A stretch of DNA of 9,033 nucleotides. Origin: Gammaproteobacteria bacterium. Lineage in GTDB: Bacteria > Pseudomonadota > Gammaproteobacteria > Chromatiales > Chromatiaceae. Positions within the stretch are counted from its first letter, which is position 1. The number at the start of each line of letters is the position of its first letter. Position numbers and translations under genes: made by a program. This document shows, piece after piece, positions 6,617 to 9,033 of the stretch. Under the pieces are notes generated by a model that saw nothing but the letters and a program-made list of their open reading frames with translations, searched no databases and had not been told where the DNA came from. The stretch is taken from NCBI GenBank assembly GCA_024644505.1, contig JAHEHQ010000085.1:1-9033 (forward strand), in the 5' to 3' direction.

Positions 6617-6939
6617 TGGACAGGCGTCTACACATAAAGGTCCCTCCCAGAGCCGGGAAGGGGGAGATTGTTCGCGTGATGACAAAACTGAATCATCCCA
6701 TGGAGTCCGGCTGGCGACGCAGGCAGAGTGGCGAGATCGTTCCCAAGGAACTGATCAATGAATTTGTTTGCGAACTGGATGGGAAAGAGGTATTCAGGGC
6801 GGAACTGGACTCGGGAACCGCAGGTAATCCTTATCTGTCGTTCTACATTCGTGTCCAGAAAAGCGGCATGGTTCGCTTTACATGGCGAGGTGAGCAGGGT
6901 GAGCTTTATCAGGGTGAAGCCCCGATAGAGGTTGCCTGA
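6616..6939 (+). CDS. soxZ: SoxZ, partner of the SoxY carrier protein
   Basis: SoxZ binds SoxY to form the periplasmic SoxYZ carrier. It has no signal peptide of its own and is thought to be exported with SoxY by the Tat system, consistent with this N-terminus. The start at 6616 (TGATG overlap with the soxY stop) is chosen because AGGAGG (6601-6606) lies 9 nt upstream. The in-frame ATG at 6607 directly abuts that ribosome binding site and is unlikely. The resulting 107-residue protein shows family blocks KGEIVRVMTKLNHPMESG, ELINEFVCELDG, GTAGNPYLSFYIRV and GMVRFTWRGEQGE. The ribosome binding site coincides with the Gly codons of the SoxY GGCG arm. This appears to be the last gene of the cluster. 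Confidence 0.93.
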   Translation: MDRRLHIKVPPRAGKGEIVRVMTKLNHPMESGWRRRQSGEIVPKELINEFVCELDGKEVFRAELDSGTAGNPYLSFYIRVQKSGMVRFTWRGEQGELYQGEAPIEVA

Positions 6940-6981
6940 CTGAATCTCTTCATTAAACCCTTGTTGTAAATATGCCTACAC

Positions 6982-7015
6982 CCCCTGCCACCCGGTTCCA
7001 GGGACCCGGCAGGGG
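6982..7015 (+). terminator. GC-rich hairpin after soxZ, possible terminator
   Basis: CCCCTGCC (6982-6989) pairs perfectly with GGCAGGGG (7008-7015) around an 18-base loop, 43 bases after the soxZ stop. No T-tract follows, so it is not a canonical intrinsic terminator, but it is the strongest fold between soxZ and the PPK2 gene and probably marks the end of the sulfur transcript. Confidence 0.45.
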
Positions 7016-7089
7016 CGGTCAGCAGGGAAACCGGGCCCTTAATGGTCGAACAGGGCAGGTCAGACAGTTATCGGGCAATCGTTTCTGAA

Positions 7090-7100
7090 CTACACTGTAG
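7090..7100. promoter_or_regulatory. Short palindrome upstream of the PPK2 gene
   Basis: CTACACTGTAG is a perfect 5-bp inverted repeat around one base, 27 bases before the PPK2 start. It contains TACACT, a poor -10 match, so it could be an operator over a promoter. No good -35 was found. An 11-bp palindrome can arise by chance. Confidence 0.25.
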
Positions 7101-7127
7101 GAAGATTGCAACCACAGGAAGCTGACC

Positions 7128-8690
7128 ATGTTCGAGACCGCTGAGCTGGGGCGCGAGGTCCCAAAGGCAGAGTATAAAAAACAGGTTCCCCTCCTGCGGG
7201 AAAAGCTGTTGGCAGTTCAGCAGGACCTGCGAAAGGCGGATTTCCCGGTCATTCTCGTCTTCGCCGGTGTCGACGGGGCGGGCAAGGGGGAGATAGTCAA
7301 TCTTCTCAGCGAGTGGATGGACCCCCGATGGCTGGTGACCCATGCCTATACCGAACCGTCACAGGAAGAAGCGGAGCGCCCCGAGTACTGGCGCTATTGG
7401 CGTGACTTGCCGCCCAGGGGTCGCATCGGCATCTTCCTGAGTTCCTGGTACTCGACGCCGGTTCTCGACCGGGTCAACAACCGCATATCCATTCCTGAGT
7501 TCGACGAAAAGCTGGACCGGATTATTGCCTTTGAAAGGGCGCTGGCCGTTGACGGTGCCCTGATTCTGAAATTCTGGATGCACCTGGGAAAGTCCGAACA
7601 GAAAAAGCGTCTCAAGAGTCTTGAAAAAGATCCGGAAAAAAAATGGCGGGTCACCGAGACCGACTGGCATCACTGGCGACTTTACGATGACTTCGTCGCC
7701 GGCGCCGAAAGGGCGATCATGCGCACCAGCAAGGGAGCGGCCCCCTGGGACATCATTGAAGGGGGAGATCTGCGCTACAGCAGTCTGACGGTGGCCAACG
7801 CCGTTCTCGACGGTATCCAGAAGCACCTCCGGAAAAGAACGAAGTTGAAAGAAGTCGCGGCCCAGTTGAAGGCAGCCGCGAAGTCCGGGCAATCCTCCGC
7901 CGGTGAAGAGGCGGAAAATACAGAGGATTACTGGAACAAGCCGGTCCCGCGACCGGACATGCCGACGATCATCTCTACCCTCAACATGGACCAGTCTCTG
8001 AGCAAGGACGATTATCAGTCGGAGTTGAACAGATACCAGGCGAAGCTCAACCACCTGCACCGGGAGAGTTGGGGGCACAAGGTGTCCAGCCTCATCGTCT
8101 TCGAGGGCTGGGATGCCGGCGGGAAGGGCGGCGCCATACGTCGTTGTACCGCCGCCCTTGACGCCCGCCGCTATGAAGTCATCCCCTTTGCCGCACCCAC
8201 CGACGAGGAACGTGCGCACCATTACCTCTGGCGCTTCTGGCGAAACCTGGGTCGCGCCGGCCGGGTAACGTTTTTCGACCGCAGTTGGTACGGCAGGGTT
8301 CTGGTGGAGCGGATCGAGGATTTTGCGAGGGAAGAGGAATGGATGCGGGCCTTCGCCGAGATAAACGATTTCGAGGCGCAACTGGTCGAACACGGCATCG
8401 TGCTGTGCAAGTTCTGGCTCAACATTACACCGGAAGAACAACTCGAGCGCTTTAAATCACGCCAGGAAATCGCCTACAAACGCTGGAAATTGACGGAAGA
8501 GGACTGGCGTAACCGGGATAAGTGGGCAGAATACGAGATCGCTGTCCACGACATGATTGAACGCACCAGCACATCCCGGGCACCCTGGACCCTTGTGGAA
8601 GGCAACGACAAGCGTTTTGCCCGCATCAAGGTGCTGAAAACCCTGTGTGAGCATATGGAGAAGGCCTTGAAACGCCTGCAGAAGAACTGA
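7128..8690 (+). CDS. Polyphosphate:AMP phosphotransferase, two-domain PPK2 family
   Basis: Two-domain PPK2 enzymes transfer phosphate from polyphosphate to AMP, forming ADP, in the cytoplasm. The 520-residue length matches this class (about 500 aa). Domain 1 (about 10-240) has Walker A GVDGAGKG (47-54) but an altered Walker B region (FLSSWYST, 103-110), lacking the Asp-Arg of the active motif. Domain 2 (about 285-515) has Walker A GWDAGGKG (327-334) and intact FFDRSWYGR (382-390), so it should be the catalytic half. This active/degenerate pairing is known for the class. A low-complexity linker (about 245-270) joins the halves. AGGAAG (7116-7121) lies 6 nt before the ATG. It is separated from soxZ by 188 bp with a hairpin, so it is probably its own transcription unit. 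Polyphosphate use as a phosphate or energy store fits a lithotroph, but no direct link to the sulfur genes is visible. Confidence 0.93.
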   Translation: MFETAELGREVPKAEYKKQVPLLREKLLAVQQDLRKADFPVILVFAGVDGAGKGEIVNLLSEWMDPRWLVTHAYTEPSQEEAERPEYWRYWRDLPPRGRIGIFLSSWYSTPVLDRVNNRISIPEFDEKLDRIIAFERALAVDGALILKFWMHLGKSEQKKRLKSLEKDPEKKWRVTETDWHHWRLYDDFVAGAERAIMRTSKGAAPWDIIEGGDLRYSSLTVANAVLDGIQKHLRKRTKLKEVAAQLKAAAKSGQSSAGEEAENTEDYWNKPVPRPDMPTIISTLNMDQSLSKDDYQSELNRYQAKLNHLHRESWGHKVSSLIVFEGWDAGGKGGAIRRCTAALDARRYEVIPFAAPTDEERAHHYLWRFWRNLGRAGRVTFFDRSWYGRVLVERIEDFAREEEWMRAFAEINDFEAQLVEHGIVLCKFWLNITPEEQLERFKSRQEIAYKRWKLTEEDWRNRDKWAEYEIAVHDMIERTSTSRAPWTLVEGNDKRFARIKVLKTLCEHMEKALKRLQKN

Positions 8691-8747
8691 TCCGGCACCG
8701 GGATAGGGATCTAGTGGGCCGCGCGTATAACATCTCTGGTCCCGGTC

Positions 8748-8775
8748 TTGCGCCGGTATTCTCCGTTTCTATACT
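8748..8775 (+). promoter_or_regulatory. Candidate promoter of the last small gene
   Basis: TATACT (8770-8775) is a 5-of-6 match to a -10 element. The -35-like TTGCGC (8748-8753) is weak, at a 16-bp spacing. It lies about 40 bases before the ATG at 8813 in the 122-bp gap after the PPK2 gene. Confidence 0.35.
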
Positions 8776-8812
8776 ATGCACAGTCACATAATTGCCCAGA
8801 AGGAAGTACAAC

Positions 8813-9033
8813 ATGGCATACCAGAGTATAGACGGGGTACAGTACGAAAAAGAACTATTGGATCTGGCCAAGAGCACACCAGTGGGCGGGGGGAAGGCAA
8901 GATTTCCAAGGATGAGGTGGCTGATCTGTTCAAGTCGGCTGCCGATGGTCAGGGCGTAACGGAAACCGAGAAGCGCACCCTGGAATACATCCGCAGCAAC
9001 TTCGACTTCACAGATGCTGCAGCGAAGGATTTT
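8813..9033 (+). pseudogene. Small uncharacterised gene with a one-base frameshift, cut by the window end
   Basis: The ATG at 8813 follows AGGAAG (8801-8806) at 6 nt and opens a peptide starting MAYQSIDGVQYEKELLDLAK. This frame soon turns basic and stops after 38 residues. If one base (most simply C) is added after 8875, translation continues cleanly to the window end as SHTSGRGEGKISKDEVADLF and onward, ending ...FTDAAAKDF, with the same acidic, helical character throughout. The corrected product is at least 74 residues. It holds an EF-hand-like GEGKISKDE stretch and a second DGQGVTETEKRTLEYI stretch. It looks like a small cytosolic protein family I have seen as hypothetical, but I cannot name a function. 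The lesion is either a real frameshift or a sequencing or assembly error. The 3' end is outside the window. Confidence 0.6.

Noticed and set aside
7359..8441. A 360-residue minus-strand open frame inside the PPK2 gene
   Set aside because: It is the antisense shadow of a full-length, motif-complete PPK2 protein.

Overview
The window reads like a piece of a sulfur-metabolising gammaproteobacterial chromosome. The basis is indirect: a moderately GC-rich coding style, a periplasmic multihaem cytochrome next to SoxYZ, and a PPK2-type polyphosphate enzyme. No rRNA or other taxonomic marker is present, so the lineage is an inference.

Layout. Bases 1-121 are the 3' part of an open frame resembling a DUF7832-type protein. 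It is cut by a complete ISL3-family insertion sequence (about 122-1533) with 23-bp imperfect terminal inverted repeats and an intact minus-strand DDE transposase. Abutting the right IS end is a 145-bp imperfect palindrome (1534-1678), a possible MITE or REP-like element. Next comes a minus-strand HdeD/DUF308 membrane protein gene that starts at GTG. A 540-bp intergenic region follows, carrying two FNR/CRP-type palindromes and a well-placed -10 element.

The core is a four-gene plus-strand cluster (2711-6939). It encodes a secreted protein with three rhodanese domains, an octahaem cytochrome c of the tetrathionate-reductase (Otr) family fused to a membrane cytochrome b, and the sulfur-carrier pair SoxY and SoxZ. 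A plausible working model is as follows: rhodanese domains move or release sulfane sulfur in the periplasm, SoxYZ carries it on the C-terminal Cys of SoxY, and the octahaem domain does redox chemistry on a sulfur species. The fused cytochrome b would connect that chemistry to the quinone pool. The FNR-like promoter suggests expression under low oxygen, which would fit a reductive or disproportionation-like role. No other Sox gene (A, X, B, C, D) is in the window. The function is not proven by sequence.

After a strong hairpin comes a full-length two-domain PPK2 enzyme (polyphosphate:AMP phosphotransferase type). Last is a small gene, cut by the window end, that needs a one-base frameshift correction to read through.
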